Positions 42,582 through 53,967 of a stretch of 64,000 nucleotides of DNA are shown piece after piece; the stretch's first letter is position 1; every line of letters starts with the position of its first letter. The stretch spans positions 86,474 through 150,473 of the forward strand of contig PYSS01000098.1 in NCBI GenBank assembly GCA_003049465.1, written 5' to 3'. Origin of the DNA: Magnaporthiopsis rhizophila (Eukaryota > Ascomycota > Sordariomycetes > Magnaporthales > Magnaporthaceae). The position numbers were made by a program, and so were the translations under genes. The notes beneath the pieces were generated by a model. That model saw only the letters and a list, made by a program, of their open reading frames with translations, made no database searches and was not told the DNA's origin.

Positions 42582-44193
42582 TCACGCAGCAATAGTCCCG
42601 TCCTTGTCCATCTCCCGGATATACCTCTCCCAAACATCAACGGTAGCATCGTAAAAGTCCGTGTGCGACTGCGCAAGGCTGCCAAACTGGCGCTTGAGCT
42701 CGACGCGCTTGATGCGCTCAAAGTCGGCCACCTCCTTGACGACCTCCTCGTCGAACATCTCGGACGTGCGCTTGGCGCGCTCCACCTCGAGCGTGAGCTC
42801 GTCGATGCGCATCTCGAGCTTGCGCTGCCTCTCCCGGCGGGACTGCTCGTGGTCCACACCCCTCACATCCTCGATCTTGCTCCTTATGAACCCGCCCGCA
42901 CCGGCCAGGGCCCCTCCGGCGCCGCCGACGCCTCCGTAGCCGCCGTAGCCGCCCGAGGCGAGGACGTCGCGGTCGGCGCGGCTCTTGTTGAGATACTCGG
43001 TTAGCTGCTCAAAGTCGAGCTGCTTCTGCTCGCGGGCCTTGAGCAGGTTCTTGAGCGCGCCGCTGAAGGCGGCCAGGTCGCGGAGGCTGCCCAGGTAGTC
43101 CTGCTCGGTGGCCTCTCGCAGGCCGCGGAGCCCCGAGGCGGTATCCTCGACCGAGGCGGCAAAGGCGCGGACGGCCGACTCGACGCCCGGCTCGAGCACG
43201 ACCAGCTTCTGGAACTGCTCGGCCAGGTCGCGCTGGTCCGACTCGAGGTCGGCCTCGCGCCGCGCCACGCGCGCCACCAGCTTCTCGACGTGCGCCAGGT
43301 CCTCGTCCAGCTTGTCGCTGCGCTCGCGCACCTCGATGAAGCGCCGGTCCGGCTTGTGCACCTTTGTGAAGGCGTTGATGAAGGTGTCGGCAAAGTTGTC
43401 AAACACACTGTTCGCCATGCTGTTGGCCCCGTTTCCGCCACCGCCGCCCGGCAGGTCGGGCGAGCCGGGGCCAAGGCCGGATTGGTCGCCGCCGCCGCTG
43501 CCGAGCGAGACGCTCCTGCTGGCGCGCGACCGCATCGTCGCGTTCCAGTCTGGGCTCTCGAGGAAGGTGTGCAGGATGGCGCTGCGGCGCAGGATCGGGT
43601 GCAGGGCGCAGCGCGCGAGGAAGCGGCGCAGCGAGTGGGCGCGGCGGGTCGTGAAGTCGGCGCCGAACCGGTCGCCGCGCACGTACTCCATGCGCTGCTT
43701 GTCCGGCAGCGGCGGCACCGCGCAGGCCGGGTAGTCCTTGGACAGCGTCTTGAAGAGGAAGACGAAATCTGTAAAGCGCCGCCGCACCGAGACGTGGTGC
43801 TTTTGGAAAGACGGAAATGTGGTCTGAGAAGGCCCGTGGTAGGACATGCGCCGGTCAGAACAGAACTAACGGGGAAGAGGAGGAGCCATCAAGGGAAAAA
43901 CAAACATTGGTCGTTATTAGGTATGACACAAACGCATCCTTGGTGCCGTCGTTCTCCTTGATCGGGGCCGAGACGGTGCACTCTAGCGTCTCGTCGCCGA
44001 GGCCGTGGGCGTCGAGGCGGTTGTAGTTGGGCTCGGGCTCGCGGGCCGCGTGCCTCGTGTCGGCGGCCTCCGAGTCCGAGGCGCCGTCGTGGCCGCCTGC
44101 CGCCGGGTTCGCCGGGCCGCCACCCATGCCGGCGCCTGAGTGGTCACTGTGCCACGAAATGTTAGAGAAGTTGTCCTGGTCGAGGCCCGCCAT
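42582..44193 (-). CDS. snx4: Sorting nexin Snx4/Atg24 (PX-BAR)
   Basis: Endosomal sorting nexin needed for recycling to the Golgi and for selective autophagy. Exons 44193-43906 and 43823-42582; about 509 aa. An N-terminal disordered segment is followed by the PX domain: LECTVSAPIKEND, then across the intron FPSFQKHHVSVRRRFTDFVFL (phosphoinositide-binding Arg cluster), PPLPDKQ and RRAHSLRRFLARCALHP. A Gly-rich linker leads to a long helical BAR region with repeated charged heptads (KPDRRFIEVRERSDKLDEDL onward) to the C-terminus. A Gly/Ala-rich insert (GGYGGYGGVGGAGG) interrupts the BAR helices. The size and the FVFLFKTLSKDYP segment fit Snx4 rather than Atg20/Snx42. Confidence 0.9.
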
Positions 44194-45149
44194 CCTGGGG
44201 GGCGCGGTCCGCCCTCGTGGAGAGGGGGAAGCGGACCGTGTCTTGGGTGAGTAGGAGGTCTTTTGGCGCTGGCGTGGTGGTGGAGTGGTGGAGGAGGTGG
44301 TGGTGGTGACGCTGTGGTGTTCGGTTGCTTCTTTCTTGGATGACGACGGTACGGGGGTCTTGGACTGGGAGGGGCTGGCTGAGTTGCTCGATGGGGCGGG
44401 CGAAGACGTCGGTGGGCGGAAGGCTGCGTCGGGAACGGACTGGAACGCGCGGCTGACGGTGGCGGGCTCAATGTTTGTCTAATTAGCTCAAACTGATGTC
44501 GTCTGTGGGCGGCCAAAGAGTACGAGCTGCTTCTGGCAAGCTTCGTAGATGATGCTCTTCCTGCGCCCGCCACATGCTGACGTACTGAAGCGGGGGCGCC
44601 TGTGAAGTTGGCGCCAGGTCCCACCCAATCCAAGCCAGCTGAGCTTTCTTTTGCATCAATGCTACAGAAGATGGAAATCATCACAGCGGCGGGCATCAAC
44701 GCAAGGCAATTAATTGCACAATTTTGCTACATCCTATTCTTAGTTTCTATAATTCTCGTGTCGAGTGAGATGGATGCTTTCTCTTAGTCTATAACCGAGG
44801 TCCCATTTCCCGACTCCATGCAAGTGTTGGTTCCGTATACAACGACAAAAGCCGCCCTGACAACTGTAAAGAGCAACGAAGAAATAAAGAGATGTGAGTG
44901 AATGTATGAATGAGTGAGAAGGCAAAAGAAGATAAAAAAATATATGAACAAGAGTGTCTGCCTCCCTGCTTGACTCCAAACTCAATCTGTAGAGTTTCGA
45001 TCTACACTGGAGATGATGAGAGCGATATCCGGTCGATTGCCAGAAGCCGAAAACCAAACTAGAAGAATAACAAGAATTAAATGAAAAAGAAGAAGAGAGA
45101 AAAGACAATACGAAAAAGGGTATCTATTGGCATATAGATTTCATGCCCC
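44194..45149 (-). other. Intergenic region between snx4 and mdm38
   Basis: About 950 bases between tandem minus-strand genes: the snx4 promoter near 44200-44600, then AT-rich 3' UTR of mdm38. ORFs here are short and unrecognisable. Confidence 0.5.
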
Positions 45150-46930
45150 TTAGTTGTCGCTCTGCTTGGGTACCGGCGCCTTCTGGTCCGCCAACGGCTT
45201 CTCGGCCAGGCGCTGACTCGCCTCGGCATCGACCATGTCGCCGACCTGGGCCTTCTCGACGCCGTCCAGGCTCTTGGTGGCCGCCTGCCTGGCCGCCTCC
45301 ATCTCGCGCTCCTCCTTCTCGTCAATGTCGTCGACGTCGCGCGGCGTGGCCAGGCCCGTCTCGGCGTTCTCCTGGTTCTGCTCGTTCTCCTCCTCGATCA
45401 GCTCCTGCTGCTCCTTGAGCACCTCGAGCCGCTGCTTGTTGGTGGCGGCGCCCTCGGCGTTGTGGACCTCGAGCTCGATCTCGTGGAAGAGCTCCTCGGG
45501 GATGGACGAGAGCACGCCCGTCAGCGCGTCGATCTGGCTGGTGGCCTCGCCCTCGCCGGCGGCCGCCTGGGCGTACGAGTAGGCGCTGCTCAGCACCAGG
45601 AGCGTCGAGGGCACGCCCTCGCGCAGCCGCAGGTCCAACCACGTCTGCAGGTCCTCGCGCATGCGCGCGGGCGACACGCCAAACGTCTTGATGCCGCGGC
45701 TGGCGCACGCCACCTGCAGCTCCGACGTGGTCAGGCTGTCGACGCCCTCGAACGAGATGGCCCGGTCGTCGCGCTTGATCTGCCGCATACGGTGGCGGAT
45801 CTGGTACCGGAGCATCATGTCAGTGCCGAACGTGTTGAGGTTCAGGTACCGGCACATAGACACCAGCTGCGGGCGCGACAGGTTGTCGAGCGTCAGGTCG
45901 TCGCGGAAGATCTTGCACACGCGGATCACGTCCTCGGCCGTCGGCTTCTCGCCCGTGGCCCGGAGCTTGCGGAAGAAGTTTGTGAACTCCTCGCGCTGCG
46001 TCGTGGCCGCCGTCACGGGCAGGCCCGTCTCCTTGAGGGTCTGGCGCAGGAATCCGCTGACCTCGGCGCGCGTGGCCCGCAGCATCGACGCCTTCTTCTC
46101 CCTCGACTTCTGGCCCTCGTACGTGCTGGGCAGCAGGTTGGGGAACAGCTTGAGCGCCACGGGCAGCAGCAGCTCGGCGAAGGGCACGATGACGAAGACG
46201 GAGAAGGGCACCAGCCGCCCGAGGTCCTGCACGGTGCGCTGCAGCTGCCGGCTCTCGCGGCGCGTCAGCTCGTACCCGGCCGCCATCTTGAACGCCAGAC
46301 GGCTGCTGATCTTGACCTCGGTTGCCAGCAGCTTGGTGCCGTCCCAGTAGTGCATCACCTCCTTCTTGATCTTCTGGCCCAGCGACAGCTTCTTCTCCTC
46401 CTTTTTGGGCTCCTCCTTCTTCTCCATCTCCAACGCCTTGTCGCTTGCCAGCTTGGAAAGGGAGGTTGATTCGGGGGCGGCGGGGGCGGCGGTTCCCTTG
46501 GCGCTCACGGCCGAGACATTCTTCTTGGGCGTCTCGGCGGAAGCTTTGGCCTTTGCATCTCCCTTGTTGACCACCGCCGTCTTACTGTCGTCCCGCGGCA
46601 GAGGGTTCTTAGCCTTCTCAGGATCAAAGCCGGGTGGCGGGCCTGAGGGAATGCCCCTGCCGGCGTGAGTCTCGGTGGACAGGCTGCGAAGGGGAATGAA
46701 TAGGGCGATGGCCGGGTTCTGCAGAGCGAGGTTGCGGGAATGCCTTCCGAGGTGTGTCTGGGAGGCTCTAAGGACTGATCGAGGAAGTGCACGGCCTGGT
46801 CAAGATGGCGGGTGCATGTCAGCGCCTGCTATCAGTGGAAGGGTGGAATGGCTCGAGGACGGTCCGTACCGTTTCCAATGAACGGGTTCATGACCACGGA
46901 GCGGCGGACGACCGCCGCTGAGGCGCTCAT
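45150..46930 (-). CDS. mdm38: LETM1-type mitochondrial inner-membrane protein Mdm38
   Basis: Mitochondrial inner-membrane protein of the LETM1 family, involved in K+/H+ exchange and in binding mitoribosomes for inner-membrane insertion. Exons 46930-46870 and 46795-45150; about 568 aa. The N-terminus is Arg/Ser/Ala-rich without acidic residues (VVRRSVVMNPFIGNGRALPR ... PLRSLSTETHAGRG), a typical import presequence. The LETM1 core contains KEVMHYWDGTKLLATEVKIS and a single span LVPFSVFVIVPFAELLLPVA. It continues with NLLPSTYE, the ribosome-binding-like region (TFGTDMMLRYQIRHRMRQIK) and SELQVACASRGIKTFG. A charged coiled-coil C-terminus rich in Glu and Gln follows. The small first exon is inferred from splice motifs. 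Confidence 0.92.
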
Positions 46931-48724
46931 GATGACGACTGTGGGTATATGTCTGTGCGTGTGGATAGGGAGCGAGGCTTGGTTGGACTTTCACGGTGTC
47001 TGGCGGAGGAAAATCAAACCGTAGTGGTGGTGGTGGTGGTGGTTTGGTGGTTGACAGAAAAGAGAAAAAGCACACGGACGAGAAAGGACGACGGCCGATC
47101 TATCTTGACATGAATGATGCGCCAGCGTCGGTCAGCAAGTGCTTGCACATGGAATAATGAAAAAGTTCAGGCACTTGTAACTGCAAGATGCATGCATGCG
47201 GGCCTGGTCGGGACTTGGGCTTGGGCAAGTCAGGTCCAGTTACAACGCTACGTTCAGGGGCGAGCATCTCTGATAGGAGGAGCTGTGTCTGGAGCTGCAG
47301 CGAGCCTGGCAAATCACGTGACTGTCCTGTTCCGCCTCAGTTCTCCGGCCACTCCATTCCGGCGGGTGATGGATTCCGGCGGGCCCGCTCGCCAGCGCAT
47401 TCATCCACCGTGCCACGGGCCCGTTCCAGTGTGGACGTTTACTCGGTAAAGTTCAACGTCTTTCTGCTTGTCGACAATGAGCTGGCACGACTGGGCAGCA
47501 GTGAGCTGCGAGGCTGCCTTGGTGATGGATGCATTTCCCCTCTTTGTATCGTACCTAGGTACGTACCCAGGTAGGATCTACCGCTGACCCCGGACTTTCC
47601 ACGCCAGGCAGACAAAGCCGAATTACTGCCCTACTCTTGATGGCTGGCTCTCCGGACATTTTGTCAGACTCGGGCCAGAGTGGACCCGGATTCCGGACCA
47701 GTCAAGCCAAACAGCCAAACCTTCTGACAGGCCGACACATGGCCGTCGGTCCAAGTGCAGCAACCAAGGTGCCACGCACGTGAAGTGGGTTGAGCCACAT
47801 GTCCGAACCCCTCTCGCGGGGTTGTGGAGGAACAGCAACGCCTCGCAGATTCTTCTGTGCATTGATGTTTTGGAAATGCTCATCATCACTGTACATGGTC
47901 ACCCATGCTTCTCAAAACAAAAAGGAGACGAGAAAAACAAGACAAAAAGCCTGTTCTTTGGGCAAAATCCAGGCCGTGTGCCTCAACAAAAAATGCCAGC
48001 AGATATCAGCAAACCCGCACTGTGACGCCAGTCCGAAGCCGGACTGATCACCTGCCTCAGCCCCTGTCGCCGGTTCCAAGCCCAGCGGGCGAGCTATGCA
48101 GCACACGCATGCACTTGTGGAGGTGATTTGTGAGCTCACATTGGGCCAACACAATCTAGGTAACCCCGGTCGGTCCGAGTCCCCGTCCACTGGCTCGTGT
48201 CTTTTGTCCTCCCCACCTTTCCGAGTTTCCCGATGGCGCCATGAGAGGGAAAGAGCGCTCCCGTCTTTTGTGCTTGTGATGGATATCCAAGGGAGCGCCC
48301 GCCGTTGTGCTCAACGCCTGGACCGTTACACCGCCGTTGCACATTTCGTTCCTTCACATTTCACACTCACTCAACCTAAGTCTGGGAACGTTGAACGCCG
48401 GCCTTTTCTTGCGTATTGCAGGGGTGGGTTGTCCGAGTCTTGGCCGATGTTTGGGGGCTAGAGCTGTCCTTCCCACCTCTCCTCATTTCCCCTCCTCAAC
48501 TCCGGAGAATAAAATAAATACCGGAAAAAAATAAATAATAAGAGGGAAGGAGGGGGCCTGCTCCGACATGGACTCGTCCTGACAGGGTCAGTCCAACACT
48601 TCTCTCGCCCCGGCTCCTTCGAGGGCCGCCAGTTTGGTTTCATCGCGCCTTCTTTTTGCGACGCCCTCGTCCCGCCGCGCCCCTTGACTGGATCCCCGCG
48701 ACGGTCGTGCCTAGATTGCGTAAC
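46931..48724. other. Intergenic region between mdm38 and the adenylate kinase gene
   Basis: About 1.8 kb between divergent genes, expected to carry both promoters. A GGT-type run lies near 47025-47042 within the mdm38 leader. No other gene or repeat recognised. Confidence 0.5.
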
Positions 48725-49610
48725 ATGCGCCTCCAAAGGGCCGCCCGCGTCATTCTTGTTGGTGCGCCCGGAGTCGGCAAAGGCACGCAGTCGGAACGGC
48801 TGCTCCAGCGCTTCCCCCAGCTCTCCTCGATCAGCTCTGGCGATCTTCTCCGCAACAATGTCAAGAGCAGGACGCCGCTCGGTGGGTTTTCTTTTTTCTT
48901 TTGGTGCCGGCCCATGATGCCATAACACTGACACTAGAATCCACCACCACCCTCCAGGCATCAAGGTCGAAAGCACCATCAAGGCCGGCGGCCTGGTGCC
49001 CGACGACCTGATCCTGCGCCTCATCAGCAACGAGTTCAACAAGCGCGGCTGGCTCTTCGCCGACGGCGGCCAGGCCAGCATCCTGACCCTCGCCTCCGCA
49101 GCTGCCGCTGTCGCTTCTGCCGCTCCCATCAACAACGACGTCTTCATGTCCGCCCCCGCGGGGTTGGGCTCGGACCCGCCGCCTCGCCTGTCAGACGACC
49201 CGGCCGCGTCCTTCATCCTGGACGGGTTCCCGCGCACGGCCGCCCAGGCCGCCCGCCTCGACCACGTCGTGCCCGTCAACCTGGTCGTGTCGCTCCGCAC
49301 CCCGCTCGACGTCATCGTGCGCCGCATCGCCGGCCGCATGGTCCACGAGCCCTCGGGCCGCGTCTACAACGACGACTTCAACGCGCCCCGCGTCCCCGGC
49401 CGCGACGACGTCACGGGCGAGCCGCTCGTCCGCCGCCCGGACGACTGCCCCGAGGTCTATCGCTCGCGCTTCCAAAAGTTCTGCGAGACCAGCGAGCCCC
49501 TGCTCGAGCACTACGCCCGCAAGGGCGTGCTCTGGGAGGTCGAGGGCATGAGCAGCGACGACATCACCCCGAGGCTGTTCCGCGAGTTTGAGAAGAGGTT
49601 CCTGCGGTGA
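48725..49610 (+). CDS. adk2: GTP:AMP phosphotransferase (adenylate kinase 3 type, mitochondrial)
   Basis: Transfers phosphate from GTP (or ATP) to AMP; family members of this type work in the mitochondrial matrix. Exons 48725-48881 and 48958-49610; about 269 aa. P-loop GAPGVGKGTQ (residues 13-22), AMP-site segment SSISSGDLLRNNV, DGFPRT near residue 141, the LID-side segment RMVHEPSGRVYNDDFNAPRV and the closing YARKGVLWEVEGM are in order. The LID lacks the zinc Cys, as is usual for this subgroup. The N-terminus is basic (MRLQRAARV) and may double as the import signal. Between the AMP-binding part and DGFPRT there is an extra ~45-residue Ala/Ser/Pro-rich stretch not usual in the family. A frame-open TTG at 48656 is not used as start. 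Confidence 0.9.
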
Positions 49611-50212
49611 TGCAGCCCGCCTTTTCTTATTTGCTTATTCTTTACTTTATTTTCTTTTGGTACATTTTGATTTGACCTTTTACTTCATCTCTATATCCAT
49701 GATTTATTATTCCTATTCTCTATCCATATTTATCCCATCTTGGTTTATGACATATTTCACCACGTTTTCTCTAGGGCCGGTTTCTTTTATCTCTACTCCC
49801 TTCGGTGGGCTGGCTGGCTGGAGGAGTTGGGTGGCTCAAGCGGACCGGAAAAGGCCCAATGTCCTGGTTTTCTTGTGGGAGGCTCCATGACCGGTCCGCC
49901 GTCGCGGATCAGGCTCGTTTTTGTATCTATTGTAAATCCTTCTGTATGAACCTCATGTGCCCACGACGTCCCCGACTATCCCCAATGTGGGAGATGTGTG
50001 GTCATAATGATCAGGGGTGGATAACGTCGTCACGAGCGCAATAAAACGACTTGTTGTTTGTTGGCGAATGATCCCATAGGACCAGCATCCAGTGTCGCTC
50101 CCTAATCTTTCGAATGCAGCTCTATGTATGCCGATACTCATGTTGCGTAAACGCATAAAAACAGACGTATGCACTGGCACGTATCTATGCTCAACCACCA
50201 ACAATAACACGC
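49611..50212. other. Convergent intergenic region
   Basis: About 600 bases between the 3' ends of the adenylate kinase and GH76 genes. T-rich directly after the kinase stop (49620-49760). Nothing else seen. Confidence 0.55.
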
Positions 50213-52075
50213 TTAAACAATATTGGAAAGCTCCCACACGGCCCTCAGAACCGCCAGCCCTCCAGACTGCGTCTCCACCGTCCGGCCCCGTCCCCGGTCG
50301 TTGGGATCCGACCCCTTACGTCCTCCGGCCTGCGCCGAGAACGCGATCTGGCCCTTCAGATCCTTAGCAGACCCATCGTCTTCGCCCATATTTTTCTCCT
50401 CCTCGGCCGCCGCGGCCGTCTGGGCACTCAAAAACGAGGAGCCCGCGCCGCCTCCTTCAGGAACCCACTCGAGGGAATCGGGGACGCCATATGACCGGTA
50501 GTCGATCGATTCCTGTTCCCCTTCCCCGGCGGCATCGCTTGAGGAGTTGTCGGATCGCCGCTTGACGCCCTCAAGGTCTTCGACCACAATGTCGAGCAGC
50601 CCCGCCGTCCACCACATGCCGAAGCGGCCCTTGGGGTCGCGCGTGGCCTGGGCCGCCTTGGCATTGTGCTCGACCCAGCCCCTGTACGACCTGCACGAAC
50701 TGGCGTGCGTCGCCCGGAGGTCCTCCGAGGCCGGCGACTCCTCGAGCGTGCCGCAGAAGGCGACGAGGTGGTGGAAGAAGATGCCCTTGAACGTCTGGCT
50801 GTCCTGCGAGCACGACCCGCTCACGTCGCACTGGTCCTCCAGCACGCCGGCGCGGCCCAGGCCGCGCCACGGCGGCAGCTCGCCGGGCTTCAGGTCCGCG
50901 AGATCGTCGACGGGCCGGTTCTTAGCCAGATCGTAGCCCGTGGCGTTGATGGTGGACCGGATCAGGTGGTGACCCTCTGCGATGTACGAGCCATTACCCT
51001 TGACAGCCCAGAGGCCCCGGAGTCCGGTGAGGATGACGCCTTGGTTGTACGTGTAGACCATGGTGTTGCGGACGTCGCAGGCCGTGTTGTTACTGGTCGG
51101 ATCGCCCCAGCCCGAGATGTGAAAGCCGTCCACGTACAGCCCTTCGGGGAACTGACCGGGCCGGTTCTGCATGCCCGACTTACGGAGCCAGACGTGGCCG
51201 TCGACGGCGGCGTCCAGGTGCTTCGGGTCGTGTTTGGGATGGGGCGCGCGCCGCCCGCCGCCGGGCAGGTTGAAGGGCGACTCGTTGGGGTCTCCGGGGA
51301 AATACTGGTACATGGAGATGGAGGCCGCGACGAAGAGCTCGTTGGTGATGGCGTTCTTGTACACCTGCAGGCGCGGGTTCCAGTTCATGCCGCCGCCGCA
51401 CCACTTGGTATCCCAGCCCTTGGCCGCGAGCTCCCAGAAGATGCGGGCGCGGTGGGCAAAGGCCGGCGTCCAGACATTACCAAAGTAGGTCTCACCCGAG
51501 CCCTGATCTAGGAGCTTCTGCTGTCCGGGAAGCAGGCGCGGCGCCCCCGAGGGGAAGTAGAGATGCGAGTGGAGGTTAACGAACTTGACAGTCTCCAGCC
51601 ACCCGAGCACCACCCACAGCATGTCGTCGTAGGCCTGGCCGCGGAGATCGAGGTCGTTCTGCCCAAAGTAGAAGCCCAACATCTGGGAAAAGTAGAGGGC
51701 GATCAGGTTCTCGCGATCCTTATCGCTGCTGCTGGTGGTGCCCTCGCCAGCGGTCAAGGCGTGGGACAGAGAGGTGAGCGCACCCGAGACCTGCGTGCCG
51801 ACAACAGCTGCGGTCCAGTCGATGGCGCTGGGCCACGTCCCCCTCCAGGGCTCGAAGTAGTTGTCCTGCAGGACTTTGAGGGCGCTCATGACCTCGTCCA
51901 GGACACGAAAGTCCGGGCCTGCAGACGCGCGAGCCGGCAGCCGGGCTCGGAACCCTAGGGGCCTCTCGTCTCTGCCGTGGCCATAGGATGCGCCGAGACC
52001 TGCCGGTGACGCGGAGGCCGGCACCCTCGAGAGGGCCAAGGCGACAAGCCAAACCCAGGCGCGGGCCAGGAGCAT
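50213..52075 (-). CDS. Secreted GH76 endo-alpha-1,6-mannanase (Dcw1/Dfg5-like)
   Basis: Glycoside hydrolase family 76 member; fungal relatives act on alpha-1,6-mannan or transfer GPI-linked wall proteins. Single exon, 620 aa. Signal peptide (MLLARAWVWLVALALSRVPA) then the (alpha/alpha)6-barrel: GQAYDDMLWVVLGWLE carries the adjacent Asp pair that is the family catalytic motif; WELAAKGWDTKWCGGGMNWN and YKNAITNELFVAASISMYQY are conserved blocks; VYTYNQGVILTGLRGLW and KGIFFHHLVAFCG follow. The C-terminus ends GGLAVLRAVWELSNIV with no hydrophobic tail, so it is not GPI-anchored, unlike yeast Dcw1/Dfg5. A disordered Ser/Glu-rich insert precedes the final block. At 620 aa it is longer than typical (~450). 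Confidence 0.9.
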   Translation of the reverse strand: MLLARAWVWLVALALSRVPASASPAGLGASYGHGRDERPLGFRARLPARASAGPDFRVLDEVMSALKVLQDNYFEPWRGTWPSAIDWTAAVVGTQVSGALTSLSHALTAGEGTTSSSDKDRENLIALYFSQMLGFYFGQNDLDLRGQAYDDMLWVVLGWLETVKFVNLHSHLYFPSGAPRLLPGQQKLLDQGSGETYFGNVWTPAFAHRARIFWELAAKGWDTKWCGGGMNWNPRLQVYKNAITNELFVAASISMYQYFPGDPNESPFNLPGGGRRAPHPKHDPKHLDAAVDGHVWLRKSGMQNRPGQFPEGLYVDGFHISGWGDPTSNNTACDVRNTMVYTYNQGVILTGLRGLWAVKGNGSYIAEGHHLIRSTINATGYDLAKNRPVDDLADLKPGELPPWRGLGRAGVLEDQCDVSGSCSQDSQTFKGIFFHHLVAFCGTLEESPASEDLRATHASSCRSYRGWVEHNAKAAQATRDPKGRFGMWWTAGLLDIVVEDLEGVKRRSDNSSSDAAGEGEQESIDYRSYGVPDSLEWVPEGGGAGSSFLSAQTAAAAEEEKNMGEDDGSAKDLKGQIAFSAQAGGRKGSDPNDRGRGRTVETQSGGLAVLRAVWELSNIV

Positions 52076-53967
52076 CGTCTGCTCTGTGTATGTGTGTGCC
52101 TGATGGTTAGTACCACCGAGGCAAATGAAATGGATATCGCTGGTAAGACTGGTGTCTTGTCAAACGAGCGCACCCGCCCGCCCAGAAGATTATGGCGGGC
52201 TTTGCCGAAGGTTTATGGGATCCATGTTCCCATCTCCGGAAGGCAACATAACTTTTTGCTGGGAAAAGAAGAGGTGAAAATCAGGAAAAAGAACCAAATG
52301 AAAACGGCAAAACAGTAAACAGTGAAGATGACAGTTTGGCAAGGTTTGAAATAAGCTAAACTCGGGCGGAAGCAAGAGGTAGAGCAAGAATATCGGTTTC
52401 ACTCGTGGCAGCAAGCCTCAATCCACATCACGTACCTTATTATATGGGCGGCGGTTTGTGTTTGGCTGGATATAGAGTGTGCCCAATCGTTTTGTGAGGG
52501 GCAAGTCTGCATGCAGCGCGCTGCCGGATTTCTTCCCGTCGTCCATTGTTAGCCGGCACCACCCTGAGGTCTGAGGTCGCATTCCCGACCAACCAACGTT
52601 TAGAGTCTTGGCTGTGCGTGGAAAGGAGTTGGGTTCGTTCCCAACCTACTTAAAACGTTCGTTGGCGATGCGGGTTGGTCGTTTGGTCTATTTCTATCAA
52701 CCGAAGCGAGGAAATGGCAATCGACCGCCACGAGGAAATTCGACCCGAAGACAGAAAAAAAGGACGCAACAAAAAAAAAAAAAAACGACAACGCACGATC
52801 GCGAGAGAGGAAAGGCAGCCGCTAGCACCTTTATAATCCAGCCTCCCTCGGGAAAAAACAAATGTAGACAAGAGAGAAAAAAAGAACGAGGAACAGCCAG
52901 AACAGCTGAGGCTGAGAAAACAACAAACCAGTCGGGATGTTTTAACGGTCGCCGTTCTTGTTTGAAGTCACATGGCGGGAAAAAGCAGCGGGTGGCATTC
53001 GCACCATTCGCACAGTTCCCGGCTGCTGACCCCCCCTCACCTCCTGCCACCCGTCACGCCTGTCCGCTTTCCTGCGCACTTGGCGCCATCCTCCTTCTCC
53101 TTTCGGCAGTGGTCTGAGTCGCTCTCCCCCCCGCAACTGCGCCGTCCGCCTGCTGGTGCAGTAGTGCGTTCGGCGCCGACGGGCCGGGGTAGGTTGGTTG
53201 TATGTACTGTAGCAGATCGATCTCTTTGCCCCGTGTGGTGGTAGGCATTAGATGTTGTTCTCGTGACCCCAACGGGCGCGCCCGTCGGCGCTTTTGGTCT
53301 GGTGAATATTGACCAGGAGGGGTTGGACGGGACTCATTTTTGGGACAGGGAAAATAGGCTTTGCTCGTGCTGTCTTTGTTCCCTCCATTCTTCCATCTTC
53401 CTCCCTTCCTCTCACCAATCGCTTCGTGATTGAATTTCGGTCGAGAATGGATGGCTGCTGCGTTGCAACCAGCGGGGATAGCGACAGGTGGGCAAAACGC
53501 CAAGTCGCGTGCAACTGTGCAACTTGCAAACCGATTCAAAAGCACCGGACCGCTGTTGCGACTCGGAATCTCCGTTGGACTTCAAAAATGACATCGTTCA
53601 TAGACTTCCGTCTCATGTCATCTGTGACCTGATAAGTCTACATCACGAATGATTTGATTGATGCTTCCCGCTAAACGTGTCCCATTCCAAAGCAACGAGT
53701 CAACCCAAAAAAAAAATACCAAGAGGAAAATAACGGTGGCGGAAAAGAAGAATGAAATCCAGACTTGATGGTGAGACAAGGGAAGTGGGAATAAGAAGCA
53801 AAGGCTGCCCTATACCAGATACCGAAACTATCAAAAGCGGCGGGGGATCACGGAGTGGATACAAGTAGTCGGTATTGGCTACTTGGATCCCTAGCGACGA
53901 TTTGCGAAAAGGCGGACGAAACATGCGCCAGAGACATCATTTTGTGCTAGCCATGTGGCTGCCGCAG
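52076..53967. other. Intergenic region, no gene seen
   Basis: About 1.9 kb between two minus-strand genes. It should hold the GH76 promoter (52080-52600) and the 3' UTR of the KDEL-receptor gene. A/T runs near 52771-52785 and purine-rich stretches occur. ORFs on both strands are unrecognisable. Confidence 0.5.

Noticed and set aside
45462..46469. 335-codon plus-strand ORF opposite mdm38
   Set aside because: Antisense shadow of the LETM1 domain.
52608..52640. tRNA T-arm-like palindrome near 52620
   Set aside because: The GTTGGGTTCGTTCCCAAC hairpin has no A box, anticodon arm or acceptor stem around it.
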